Below are positions 1-8,847 of a stretch of DNA of 64,000 bases, piece after piece. A model generated the notes under the pieces. It made no database searches and had not been told where the DNA came from. It saw only the letters and a program-made list of their open reading frames with translations. This DNA is from an uncultured Planctomycetota bacterium (GTDB lineage: Bacteria; Planctomycetota; Phycisphaerae; Sedimentisphaerales; UBA12454), in the NCBI GenBank assembly GCA_903847315.1, contig CAINDG010000040.1, positions 1 to 64,000 on the forward strand, in the 5' to 3' direction. A program made the position numbers and the translations under genes. The first letter of the stretch is position 1; each line of letters starts with the position of its first letter.

Positions 1-198
1 GCCAAGACCAACGATGGCGCAACAGCCCTGATTGTGTCGGCAGCGAACAGCTATACGGAAATTGTCAAACTTCTTTTGGAAAAAGGCGCTGATGTCAACG
101 CCAAGACCAACGATGGCAAAACGGCCTTAAGTTGGGCAGGGAGTAAAGGTCACACGGACATTGTGCAACTGCTTGAAAAAGCCGGCGCAAAGGAATAA
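1..198 (+). CDS. Ankyrin-repeat protein, C-terminal end (5' partial)
   Basis: Frame 1 is open from the first base to the TAA at 196-198 and gives 65 residues. These contain one whole and one partial ankyrin repeat, with the hallmarks EIVKLLLEKGADVNAK and DIVQLLEKAGAKE. The 18 bases at 1-18 recur exactly at 100-117, a spacing of 99 bp or 33 codons, which is one ankyrin unit; recent repeat duplication is likely. The start lies left of the window, so total length and any signal peptide are unknown. Ankyrin arrays bind protein partners; the partner cannot be told from here. Confidence 0.85.
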   Translation, partial: AKTNDGATALIVSAANSYTEIVKLLLEKGADVNAKTNDGKTALSWAGSKGHTDIVQLLEKAGAKE

Positions 199-326
199 TG
201 TGGAAAAAAGAGATTCTACTTTTGAATTAACCATCAATTTCCGCCGAGGCGGCTGTGCCGAGGGTTTTATTTTGTGAAATCCTTGATCGAAAAATACTTC
301 AGATTATGGCCTTGCCCTCTTAACAA

Positions 327-461
327 TTGCGATTCGAGGAAGATTTTGGTATTATTTATGGAATTGAAGGGCTTGGTTGTGTAGCCAAGCGTTTAATATG
401 GGAAATGTTGGATAATAGAAGATTGGATGCTAAAATTGCTGAATTGAGAAAGATTTTATGA
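327..461 (+). pseudogene. Possible 44-codon remnant ORF overlapping the next gene by ATGA
   Basis: After an in-frame stop at 321-323 a frame runs from a TTG at 327 to the TGA at 459-461. It encodes a peptide ending KRLIWEMLDNRRLDAKIAEL plus four residues (RKIL). The composition looks coding (amphipathic, charged, helix-like), and its stop overlaps the next gene's ATG as ATGA, an arrangement typical of coupled genes. No ATG start or clear ribosome-binding site is visible, so it may be the tail of a decayed gene. No family recognised. Confidence 0.3.
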
Positions 462-1828
462 CCTTTGTGAAATCCTGGTTAGTAATAATAGCTCTTTTGT
501 CCCTCATGCTCTCCTCTACCTATGGCTTCTTTGATCCCAACTCTGTAGATTTTCAAAGGAAGCTAGGGGAGATAAAAGACGAGGATATCGAGCTTTACCA
601 TGCCCTGGTAAAAGCTGCAGAGAGGAATACAAGCACCTTGGCAGAAACATGTATAGCTGCAATACGCCATACATCAAACTATCATATTAAGGACCCCCTT
701 TTCTATATACTCGCAGAAATCAAAGACAAAACAACAGTTCCAGCCCTTCTTCAAATGTTAGAAAATTCTGCAAACGACTTAGACAGAGGCATGATCGGTT
801 TTGTGCTGGGAGAAATCGGTGATCCACGTGCTGTAAAACCGCTGATGAACGCCCTCGCAAAGTGCAAATTCAAAGAAGGAGTTAACACTAACGTCCAAAG
901 TATCATCGGAGCACTGGGTGATCTGCGAGATACCAATTCTATACCTGTTCTGGTTCCCTTCCTGGATTGGAAGGATTCCGGCGTGATAAACGAAACAGCC
1001 AAGGCACTTCGCAGTATGGGTTATATCCCTAAAGATCCGAATACTGAGATCCGTTACTACTTCGCATTATCGGATTGGGTACACTTTCGCACCTTGGGCT
1101 CATCAGGAGTCTATTTTCTCATCGATTTGCTAAAAGACAAGAGCTGTAGCCGCGGCGCAGCGATAGGACTTGCTAACATGGGCGGGAAGGACACCACACA
1201 AGCACTAGTTGCTGAGGCTCTTGTAGGAAATAAAGAAGCATATGATGCACTCCACGATATGGAACAGCCGGACTTTAGCTTGGCTGGATCCTTCTTTATC
1301 AAACGCCTGCGAGAAATGGCCGCCGCAGATGGCTTGAGTAGCCTAAGGTTTTACACCGTTCAAATCGGCTATAAGATTGGTGAACCAATCGTGGAACCAT
1401 TACTATCTATAGTGTGCGACGGGTCTTCAAGTACCGCAGAGCGGTTAGCGGCGGCAGAGATTCTAACTGAGATAGAGAAGAAAGTGCCTGTACAAACTTC
1501 TGCTACTGGTAGGCTCATTCGCGAGGAGCTTCTCCGGCGTCTCCGAGTGGGCGATCTGGCCGTCATAGCAGGAGCACGTCGATTCTTCATCGAGAGAGGT
1601 GACAAGGAGGCGGAGTCTTTGTTAGTGAATGCTTTGGATCAATTTGGCATGCAGACAATAGATCCGCAAATACTGAACTATAGTATGGTAGGGGATTTGC
1701 TGAACTGTGGTAATGACCGACTAGAGAGTGCGGCAAGGGATTGGGCAAAACGGCATGGGTTTGAAGTTTCTCGCACGTTTGAATTTGGTTCACTCAAATG
1801 GGGCAAGAAGGGAAACGAAAAGGAATAG
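458..1828 (+). CDS. Exported HEAT-like repeat protein
   Basis: 456 residues. The N-terminus is basic then hydrophobic (residues 4-22, ending near STYG), a likely Sec signal peptide. The rest is helical and repetitive, with HEAT/PBS-lyase-like units such as VPALLQMLEN...LGEIGDPRAVKPLMNAL (about residues 90-130) and LGDLRDTNSIPVLVPFL (about 150-170). HEAT-like arrays usually serve as protein-binding scaffolds; no catalytic domain is seen. The start ATG overlaps the stop of a possible upstream ORF, and a GAGAAAG at 445-451 could serve as ribosome-binding site. Its exact role is unknown. Confidence 0.75.
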   Translation: MTFVKSWLVIIALLSLMLSSTYGFFDPNSVDFQRKLGEIKDEDIELYHALVKAAERNTSTLAETCIAAIRHTSNYHIKDPLFYILAEIKDKTTVPALLQMLENSANDLDRGMIGFVLGEIGDPRAVKPLMNALAKCKFKEGVNTNVQSIIGALGDLRDTNSIPVLVPFLDWKDSGVINETAKALRSMGYIPKDPNTEIRYYFALSDWVHFRTLGSSGVYFLIDLLKDKSCSRGAAIGLANMGGKDTTQALVAEALVGNKEAYDALHDMEQPDFSLAGSFFIKRLREMAAADGLSSLRFYTVQIGYKIGEPIVEPLLSIVCDGSSSTAERLAAAEILTEIEKKVPVQTSATGRLIREELLRRLRVGDLAVIAGARRFFIERGDKEAESLLVNALDQFGMQTIDPQILNYSMVGDLLNCGNDRLESAARDWAKRHGFEVSRTFEFGSLKWGKKGNEKE

Positions 1829-1999
1829 ACCTTTTAATGAAAGGTTAATTGTCATTGTTGACGAAATGGTCCCGCTTGGGTAGAAGTGGACAGCAAGTAA
1901 AACGCCAAAAGTAAAGAGTTAAGAGGCAAAAATTGATGAATATTCCTATTAGTTATAGTTTTATAGTTTCATAGGTTTAATTTAGATGGAGGTAAAACC

Positions 2000-3424
2000 A
2001 TGTGCGTACGAATGATTGTGGTACTTGCAGTAATAGCTGTGACTTTTCTGCCGATCACGTCTATGGCTCAGGAGGAATCCATTAAGAAAACAGATCAAGG
2101 ATCAATAATCTCCATTGATAATGGTACAGGGGATATCACGATAAAAACCGATAGTGGTAAAACGCTTAAAATCTGTGATGTCTACCATTATTTTGGTCAA
2201 GTAAGCGAGGGCTTGGAGATATCAATACCCGAAGTCGACTTCGCTGCGAGAATAAAGAACTTTTCAGACTTCAAGGTAGGAGATCGTGTTGAGATATCAT
2301 ACCGAACCGGTCACACTGAACTAGACTCATTCGAGAAGGCTGCTCAGCAGAACAAGGCAACTGAAAAGACTAAGATCATTCAAGGAACAATTGAACATTT
2401 CGACCCTGAGGCCCGCCAACTGATAATAGTAAAAGAAACCGGTGAAAAAGAAAGTCTGACAATAGCAAAGGATATTGTCGTTATGGCGGGTGAACAAAAG
2501 GTATCCCCGTCAGTCCTCAAGAAGGGAATGAATGCAACGGTTACTTATGTGGAGGAAGAAGGTGAGCCTGATCCTCATATGGGTGTGCCAATTATATTAG
2601 TTGCCAAACGGGTCGGCGTGGACGCTTCCGTCAAAGATGAACCGGCTGCTCCTCCACGATTTGTTGACAATAATGATGGAACTGTCACAGATACCAAAAC
2701 CAAATTGATGTGGCAGAAAGAGGACAATGGTAAAGCAGTCACTTTTGTAGAGGCCAAAGCATATTGCACAAATCTCAAACTTGGAGGACATACAGACTGG
2801 AGGCTTCCAAAGGAAGATGAGAAGGATGTTGCCATCGTTACCGAACTGATAATGCCTAGGCATTCGAAAGAAATGCCCGCTGATTTCTACTGGTCTGATG
2901 ACGCAACCACAAAACTCGCTTTCAACTTCCTACCCAGTCATGTTTTGGTTTCTGATATCCATAGAGTAGAAGAAGGGACACTCGCATATGTAAGAACAGT
3001 CCGAACTATCACCGAAAATACAAAGGATCCGAATTCGCAAACAAGAACTCTAAGTAAACTTCAAAATGAGGCCAACGAACCTACGCAATTGATCAACGAC
3101 AAGATCTCAGAACTACAACAGGGCATGTTTACATTCTGGAAGGCGTGCAGTGTAATCCCACACAAGAATTTCAGAGAGGAAAACGTCAAGGTTCCCGATA
3201 CTACGCCGAAGGATGACTTGGTTGGCATAGCGGTCAAGTTCGAGAAGGAGTGGGGTGGCTGGGGCTCTGAGGAAAAAGTAACCAAAGAAGAAACCGTTCT
3301 GTTCCGGAAGGGCATGGTAGGAAAATGTAAGGCTATACCTTCTTACGTGAAGGATGGCACTGAAGCGAAGATCAAAGGAAAGATTTACATCTTCAAGAAT
3401 GGGAAGTGGCAGGTCTCTCAATAA
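2000..3424 (+). CDS. Exported DUF1566-like (Lcl) domain protein
   Basis: 474 residues, preceded by a GGAGGT ribosome-binding site at 1989-1994. Residues 1-23 form a signal peptide with an AxA-like end (SMAQ). The next about 190 residues are beta-rich and repetitive. Around residues 220-300 is a DUF1566/Lcl-type segment, with the signature FVDNNDGTVTDTKTKLMWQ followed by WRLPKEDE and YWSDD. These domains occur in secreted or surface proteins of many Gram-negative bacteria and are structurally C-type-lectin-like. The C-terminal about 80 residues do not match anything I recognise. It probably acts in the periplasm or on the surface. Confidence 0.7.
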   Translation: MCVRMIVVLAVIAVTFLPITSMAQEESIKKTDQGSIISIDNGTGDITIKTDSGKTLKICDVYHYFGQVSEGLEISIPEVDFAARIKNFSDFKVGDRVEISYRTGHTELDSFEKAAQQNKATEKTKIIQGTIEHFDPEARQLIIVKETGEKESLTIAKDIVVMAGEQKVSPSVLKKGMNATVTYVEEEGEPDPHMGVPIILVAKRVGVDASVKDEPAAPPRFVDNNDGTVTDTKTKLMWQKEDNGKAVTFVEAKAYCTNLKLGGHTDWRLPKEDEKDVAIVTELIMPRHSKEMPADFYWSDDATTKLAFNFLPSHVLVSDIHRVEEGTLAYVRTVRTITENTKDPNSQTRTLSKLQNEANEPTQLINDKISELQQGMFTFWKACSVIPHKNFREENVKVPDTTPKDDLVGIAVKFEKEWGGWGSEEKVTKEETVLFRKGMVGKCKAIPSYVKDGTEAKIKGKIYIFKNGKWQVSQ

Positions 3425-3427
3425 CGT

Positions 3428-3595
3428 ATGACTATTAAGGCTCAAGTGAAAATGATTGAATTGGATGCAGAGAAAATAGTGGAGCCTTTATTAGAGCAGG
3501 TAAGAAGATACTATGAGATGAAGGAAGCTCCTGCGGGAAGGAAAGGCTGCGCAGATTGCATAACATTAAATAAGATTATTAAGATAACTATTTGA
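3428..3595 (+). CDS. Small hypothetical ORF (55 aa), possibly truncated
   Basis: An ATG three bases after the preceding stop opens a 55-codon frame with strongly protein-like content, including IVEPLLEQVRRYYEMKEAPA then GRKGCADC (a CxxC pair). No good Shine-Dalgarno is seen, so it may be translated by coupling with the gene upstream. The frame ends about 20 bases before a perfect hairpin repeat (3617-3639), and the last residues (LNKIIKITI) look like run-on. It may be the head of a longer gene broken by insertion or rearrangement at the hairpin. Family not recognised. Confidence 0.45.
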   Translation: MTIKAQVKMIELDAEKIVEPLLEQVRRYYEMKEAPAGRKGCADCITLNKIIKITI

Positions 3596-4081
3596 AAATC
3601 TGGCAAATAAAAATTTCTACTGTCAAAATGTGACAGTAGGTAATCTGGCTTTCGTAACTTTTTTATGGAGAGGTACACAAGTTCACATAGTTCGTTTAAT
3701 ATCATGGGCATAAGATATGCTAAACGTTTAGGTTATAGAACAGTCTCTAATTTTCCTTGACGAACATGTCTATTATGGATAGAATATTGCCTGAAGGAAT
3801 GGTTAGCGTTTAATTGCTTGTTGCTAATGTGCGCGTCTTAAAGGTTCATTGTATTTGACACCGACGGAGACGGAGTCTCAGCAGGATATAGACTTTTTTA
3901 TCCTTTGTCTGTGAGAGAATTCAATCAGCATCTCCTATATGGTAAGCTTTTATGGCATAATGGTAGAGGCATAATGATAATCTATTCGAATAACAGTTGA
4001 TCAGATCAATAGTCCCTTGTATGGCTGATTGTTGTGTGCTATAAAACAACTGCTTAATTGTCGAGACAGGAATTAGACTTT
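3596..4081. other. 486-bp intergenic stretch before the Hsp70/GTPase cassette
   Basis: AT-rich and non-coding apart from the hairpin repeat described separately. No convincing -35/-10 pair was found by eye, although the promoter of the downstream cassette should lie here. Short Asp/Gly-coding fragments near 3850-3900 do not extend into an open frame. Confidence 0.4.
3617..3639. repeat. Hairpin repeat, left copy (inverted relative to 25575-25602)
   Basis: Perfect 9-bp inverted repeat CTACTGTCA / TGACAGTAG with a 5-base loop. Read on the minus strand it is followed by an A/T run (AAATTTTT), and there it closely matches the plus-strand element at 25575-25607 in stem, loop and T-rich tail. The two copies bracket the whole 4.1-25.4 kb cassette. 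Confidence 0.7.
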
Positions 4082-6286
4082 ATGGCGGAAATCATTCTTG
4101 GTATAGACTTGGGTACTACCTTCTCGCTTGTTGCTTACATTGATGATGAAGGGGTACCGCATGTTATCGAAAATTCTGAAGGAAGATACCTTACTCCTTC
4201 GGTTGTTTTGATCGAGGATGGAAATGCCGTGGTCGGAGAGCTTGCTGCAAATCAAGCCATTCTGAAAAGGGAGAGGGTGGTCCAGTGGATTAAACGATCG
4301 ATCGGCGATGAGAGTTATCGTTTTTGTGGGTTGAACCCCGTAGAGATATCTGCGAAGATCCTTGAGAAGCTCAAACGAGACTCCGAGTCTGTACTCGGCC
4401 GACAGCTTGACAAAGCGGTTATCACGTGTCCAGCATATTTTAGTGCTCCTGAAGTGGAAAACACTAGAAAGGCCGGAGAAATCGCGGGTTTTTCTGTCGA
4501 GAAAATCGTTCGTGAGCCTGTGGCTGCGGCTGTCTACTTTGGGGTGGATAACCTTAAAGATGGCGAACGGATTATGGTATATGATCTTGGAGGAGGCACA
4601 TTCGACATAACTATCTTACAACTGAGTGATGGAGTGTTTCACGTTTTAACGACGACTGGAAATCGGCAGCTGGGAGGTCATGACTGGACTACTGACCTTA
4701 TGGAGTATGTGGCTAGACAGTTATCCGTGCAGTTCGGCGAGGACCCTCGCGATGATCCCGCGGTGCATCAGGATCTATACAATAGGTGTGAACTCGCGAA
4801 ATGCGACTTGTCTAGGCTTGAACGCGTTGTGGTTCCATGTGTCTTCAGAGGGAAAAAGGCACAGATAGAAATAAAACGCGCAGTGTTTGAGGAACTTACC
4901 GAGAGTCGCATTCAGGAAACCGTGAACTGGTGCCAGCAGGCGCTGGTCAAAGTATCTCCTCCTCTGCAATGGTCGCACATAGATAAGATATTGCTAGTAG
5001 GGGGTTCCACACGATTACGGCGTGTCCCCGAAGCACTTCAAATGGCCTCCGGTAAGATGCCTATTCGTACCGCTGAAGTTGATACAATGGTTGCGCTTGG
5101 AGCAGCCGTGCTGGCTAAAGGAGTAATACGTTCTCGGAAGAGCCAAATCACTCTGTGTCCCTCTTCTGCGGGTGGAAGTGAACGGTGTGCCACTGGATTG
5201 GTGGAGGTCAAGCTTGAGGATACCTGCCCAAGGAACTTGGGGACACGAGTTGTGGTCCGTAATGATAGCCATTCCAGCGTTTCCAATTCTGTTATCATCC
5301 CGTATGGCACAGTCATACCTACCGAAAAAATCCGCGATGACTATACGACCAGTATCCGCGGACAATCGCACTTCGATGTTCCGTTGGTTGAATTCGACAA
5401 TATTGGCTCTGATGTTGTCCTTAAGACATTTCGTTTCCACTGTAAACCGGGAACACCAGCTAAGACGCGAGTTGCTGTTTCCTTTCGGTATGATGTCAGC
5501 GGCCAAGTCGAGGTTGAAGCTCAAGACACTCGATCCGGTGAGCTTTTAAAGAAGGAACGTGTGGATTATGTGGAGCCTAATTTGACCGATGTTGAAAGCC
5601 TGCCTGCTGAGGTGGCCAAAACCTCGGATTTGGACCTGGTGTTCATGTTCGATACTACCGGTAGCATGTACCCGTATCTGGAACAAGTCAGGAACAATCT
5701 CAGCAAGATTGTCAAAGAGATCCACGCCAGCATGCCTGCAATTCGCATTGCCATCATGGCATATGGAGATCACTGTGATGAAGGTTCAACCTATCTTGTA
5801 AAAGGCTGCCCTTTCAGTACCGATACAGAGGAGTTGGTGAGGTTTATACAGACGGTTGAAAAAACGGGAGGAGGAGATATCCCGGAGGCGGTTGAAGATG
5901 CTCTCTGGGAGGTGAATCGCGTGAAATGGAATCAGTCGGCAGGCAAAGCTCTCGTACTGGTAGGTGATGCTCCGCCTCATGAGCGACCGGAATGTCCTTA
6001 TAAACGTGACTATCGGGCTGAGGCAGAGGGTCTTCACGCTCTGGGCGTGCGGATATATGCAGTCTGGTGTCCCGATATGGAGGAAGCCCGTAAAGTATTC
6101 GAATGGTTAGCGCAATTGACAGGCGGAAAATTCCTTCGTCTGGATGAGATGAATGACCTCTGTGATCTCCTGGTAGCAGTGGCTATGAAGGAAGGGGGAA
6201 AACTAGAAGAGTTCAGAAACCGGTTGATTGCTGAGAATCGGCTTACCCAGACGAAGAGTATGCTTCTAGAAACCTTAGAAACGTGA
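4082..6286 (+). CDS. Hsp70 (DnaK-like) ATPase fused to a VWA domain
   Basis: 734 residues from the ATG at 4082. A longer TTG start at 4058 is possible but adds nothing Hsp70-like, and a CAGGA lies 11 bases before the ATG. The N-terminal two thirds is an Hsp70 ATPase: phosphate-1 loop GIDLGTTFS (about 6-14), phosphate-2 loop YDLGGGTFD (about 167-175) and adenosine motif LLVGGSTRLRRVP (about 304-316). A shortened beta-rich substrate-binding region follows. From about residue 515 comes a von Willebrand A domain with a MIDAS start FDTTGSMYP (DxTxS in place of DxSxS) and a second acidic strand VLVGDAPPHE. The C-terminal helical lid of DnaK is missing; VWA takes its place. It is the first gene of a same-strand cassette containing a GrpE-like gene and a second Hsp70. 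A metal-dependent ligand-capture chaperone switch is an inference. Confidence 0.85.
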   Translation: MAEIILGIDLGTTFSLVAYIDDEGVPHVIENSEGRYLTPSVVLIEDGNAVVGELAANQAILKRERVVQWIKRSIGDESYRFCGLNPVEISAKILEKLKRDSESVLGRQLDKAVITCPAYFSAPEVENTRKAGEIAGFSVEKIVREPVAAAVYFGVDNLKDGERIMVYDLGGGTFDITILQLSDGVFHVLTTTGNRQLGGHDWTTDLMEYVARQLSVQFGEDPRDDPAVHQDLYNRCELAKCDLSRLERVVVPCVFRGKKAQIEIKRAVFEELTESRIQETVNWCQQALVKVSPPLQWSHIDKILLVGGSTRLRRVPEALQMASGKMPIRTAEVDTMVALGAAVLAKGVIRSRKSQITLCPSSAGGSERCATGLVEVKLEDTCPRNLGTRVVVRNDSHSSVSNSVIIPYGTVIPTEKIRDDYTTSIRGQSHFDVPLVEFDNIGSDVVLKTFRFHCKPGTPAKTRVAVSFRYDVSGQVEVEAQDTRSGELLKKERVDYVEPNLTDVESLPAEVAKTSDLDLVFMFDTTGSMYPYLEQVRNNLSKIVKEIHASMPAIRIAIMAYGDHCDEGSTYLVKGCPFSTDTEELVRFIQTVEKTGGGDIPEAVEDALWEVNRVKWNQSAGKALVLVGDAPPHERPECPYKRDYRAEAEGLHALGVRIYAVWCPDMEEARKVFEWLAQLTGGKFLRLDEMNDLCDLLVAVAMKEGGKLEEFRNRLIAENRLTQTKSMLLETLET

Positions 6287-6321
6287 TTTTTTGAAATAAT
6301 AACTTTTGAAGGAATTAGTTG

Positions 6322-7134
6322 ATGACAATAGACGAGAATGAGAAAGCGGCCTTTTCTCCGCAAAATGATTGTCCGAGTGATGGGCCGACGGATAAAGACG
6401 AAATAGAAGTTCCTGAACTTAAGGCTGCAAAATTGTCTGAAGGAGTCTTGCCTGATAGCCAAAGCATGTCTGTCCCAAGTGATTCTTTTGACATACAGGA
6501 AAATACAACCGTTGAAAGTTGCTCCGACGAGCTTGGGCATAACTCAACCACCGAAGTACTGGCAGCTGTCAATCTACAACTTCAGGAGATTCAAGCAAGT
6601 GTGAAAACGTTACAGGAGCAAATGCAATCCTTGGTTAGGCAGCAGGAGTTCCTGCAGAAAGGGGTGCGTCATCTCGGGGGTCGCGTAACAGATGCGGCTA
6701 GTTCTTTGGGTGCTCCCCGTGTTAGGGAACTCTTCATGCGGTTATTACTTCTGTACGACCTCGTGGCTCCTACTCCGGCAGGTTCATCCAATGAAGTGGC
6801 TTCGCTCTGCAATCTGATAGCGACTCAGATCGAACAATTCCTCCATGTCAATGAATTTGAGCGCATTCAGACAGATGGCTGTGTTTTTAACAGCCAGATT
6901 CATAAACCCGTGCAGGTCGAAATTGTTCAGGACCCAAGCCTCGATGGGCGCGTTCTTAGGACGTTTCAAAATGGTTTTCAATCTTCGCAACAAACAGTAT
7001 TACGACCAGCAGCAGTGTTGATAGGGCGGTTGGCAAAGGAGCCTTCGCTTCAGGCTGAGATTGGTTCTGAGGAGCAAGTTGACAATAAAGACGAGCCCCC
7101 ACAAATTGATACAAACAGAGACAAAACGGAATGA
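6322..7134 (+). CDS. GrpE-like nucleotide-exchange factor
   Basis: 270 residues from the ATG at 6322 (GAAGGA 8 bases upstream; the TTG at 6319 would add one residue). The first about 75 residues are acidic and low-complexity. Residues about 80-115 form a coiled coil (LQLQEIQASVKTLQEQMQSL). The C-terminal half resembles the GrpE beta wing, ending DGRVLRTFQNGF...VLRPAAVLIGRL, which parallels the GxxxxGRVLRPAxVxV end of GrpE. It sits between two Hsp70 genes, 35 bp after the first and 12 bp before the second, so it probably exchanges nucleotide on one or both. No DnaJ homologue lies nearby. Sequence similarity is low; the call rests on the C-terminal motif and the context. Confidence 0.7.
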   Translation: MTIDENEKAAFSPQNDCPSDGPTDKDEIEVPELKAAKLSEGVLPDSQSMSVPSDSFDIQENTTVESCSDELGHNSTTEVLAAVNLQLQEIQASVKTLQEQMQSLVRQQEFLQKGVRHLGGRVTDAASSLGAPRVRELFMRLLLLYDLVAPTPAGSSNEVASLCNLIATQIEQFLHVNEFERIQTDGCVFNSQIHKPVQVEIVQDPSLDGRVLRTFQNGFQSSQQTVLRPAAVLIGRLAKEPSLQAEIGSEEQVDNKDEPPQIDTNRDKTE

Positions 7135-7146
7135 AAGGAGCAAAAA

Positions 7147-8823
7147 ATGAGTAAATTCGGTATTGATCTTGGTACAACGTATTCTTCAATTGGTTGGTAT
7201 AATCCGGAAACTCACCAGGTCCAGGTGGCGATGCTTGATTCGGCGATTGCTGGTGCTCACCTTCTGCCATCAGCGGTTTATGTCGAAAGCCCCGGCCATG
7301 TCGTGGTCGGCCCGTCGGCTATTAACGCCGGACACGAGAAACCTGAACGTTGTTTGCGTTGGTTCAAACGTGAGTTGGGTAATCCAACCGCCCGATGGGA
7401 GATTGATGGAACAGTCTGGACACCTCTTGAATGCTCGGCGAAGATTCTTGAAACGCTGAAGAAAGAGGCGGAAGTTAATTTCAGTACAGAAGTGAAGGAT
7501 GTGGTTATCACCTTTCCAGCATTTTTTAATCCCGAGCAGAAAGAGTTAACTTGGGAAGCAGCCCGTATGGCAGGACTTAACGTCATCCGAATGATTGAGG
7601 AGCCACAAGCGGCCGCTTTAGCTTATGTCATAGAAGAGGTACTAAAACAGGCGAAAGACCAGTCCAAGGAAGTAAAAGATCTCGTCGACATTGTTCCTCA
7701 AATTCTGGAGCGGCTGGCGGGAGAAGGAAAAGCTGTATTAGTGTATGACCTTGGGGGTGGTACATTTGACGTGGCATTAGCTCAGTTTTGGGGGAAACCC
7801 ACCGAAGAAGGTACGACAGAGTTGCACGTTAAAACACTGTGCAATGATGGGGATATATTTCTCGGCGGAAAGAACTGGGACGAAGAAATAATTAAACTTA
7901 CCGAAGACGCGGATGTTAGGGATCACAAGCACAATTTCAAAGATGATCCTCAGGCAGGCCGCATGGAAGACATTTGCGAACAAGCCAAAAAGGACCTGAG
8001 CAAACTTGAAGAAACAACCATTACATGCACAAGTAATCACAGCATCAAACTTACACGTCAAGCTGTTGATGAAAAAACTGCAAACCTTGTTGATAAAACT
8101 CGTATAGTCATGAGTAACATACTAGTTCGTGCAGCAAACGAGTTCGGAGTGCCGAAAGAAGGCATCACTTTGTTGCTCAATGGCGGAATGTGCCGTTGGC
8201 GTGCTGTGAGAGAGATGGTGGCGGAACTGATGGATAGTAAAAACGTAGTGGTGCCCAAGAACTTAGATTTGATGGTGACCTACGGAGCAGCCTACTTGGC
8301 ATACCTTACGGTAACGGTCGAAGAGAGAACTCAGGCAGGAACAACGGAAGGCACATCAGCCCCTGGGCCGGAAGCCGCAATTCCACCGAGTTTACCAGTG
8401 TCTGGCGCTGGCACGAGTCTCATAATGCCAGATGACTCAATTCAGGCTAGTTATCCAGCCATTGGCATAGAGGTACTGGACAGCATTGACAAGAAAAAAG
8501 TTTATGTCTCACGAATAATCCCTACAGGATGTACCGTCGGAGAAAAATACGAGCAGAATTATGCGATACCATTTGACAATCAAACTGAGGTGGAGATTAA
8601 GATATCCTACCTAAAAGAAAAAGAAGGTCACAAAGATGATGAACCTGAACTATCGGCTTGGAAGGAGTACAAGGCTTTCCGAATGACGGGCTTATCTCCC
8701 AAACCAGCAGGTCAACCAATATATGTGTCTTTGGGTTATGTGGCAGGTGGCGGTATTGAGGGCAGGGCTCATGATGGCGAAGGTAATGAGGTTCAGATTT
8801 CTACTAAGATTATAGTCAAGTAA
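7147..8823 (+). CDS. Divergent Hsp70 (DnaK-like) ATPase with shortened substrate domain
   Basis: 558 residues, with GAAAGGAG just upstream of the ATG. ATPase motifs are GIDLGTTYS (5-13), VVITFPAFFNPEQ, MIEEPQAAALAYV and VYDLGGGTFD (about 198-207). Between the last two lies an extra helical insertion (about 160-190). The adenosine motif is altered to LLNGGMCRWRAV (about 342-353), where DnaK has GGxTR. After the ATPase domain come a Pro/Gly/Ala-rich linker (about 395-425) and a compact beta domain of about 130 residues, with no helical lid. A client-specific chaperone rather than the housekeeping DnaK is likely (inference). Confidence 0.85.
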   Translation: MSKFGIDLGTTYSSIGWYNPETHQVQVAMLDSAIAGAHLLPSAVYVESPGHVVVGPSAINAGHEKPERCLRWFKRELGNPTARWEIDGTVWTPLECSAKILETLKKEAEVNFSTEVKDVVITFPAFFNPEQKELTWEAARMAGLNVIRMIEEPQAAALAYVIEEVLKQAKDQSKEVKDLVDIVPQILERLAGEGKAVLVYDLGGGTFDVALAQFWGKPTEEGTTELHVKTLCNDGDIFLGGKNWDEEIIKLTEDADVRDHKHNFKDDPQAGRMEDICEQAKKDLSKLEETTITCTSNHSIKLTRQAVDEKTANLVDKTRIVMSNILVRAANEFGVPKEGITLLLNGGMCRWRAVREMVAELMDSKNVVVPKNLDLMVTYGAAYLAYLTVTVEERTQAGTTEGTSAPGPEAAIPPSLPVSGAGTSLIMPDDSIQASYPAIGIEVLDSIDKKKVYVSRIIPTGCTVGEKYEQNYAIPFDNQTEVEIKISYLKEKEGHKDDEPELSAWKEYKAFRMTGLSPKPAGQPIYVSLGYVAGGGIEGRAHDGEGNEVQISTKIIVK

Positions 8824-8847
8824 CAAAAGTTGTTGGTAGTATAGGTT

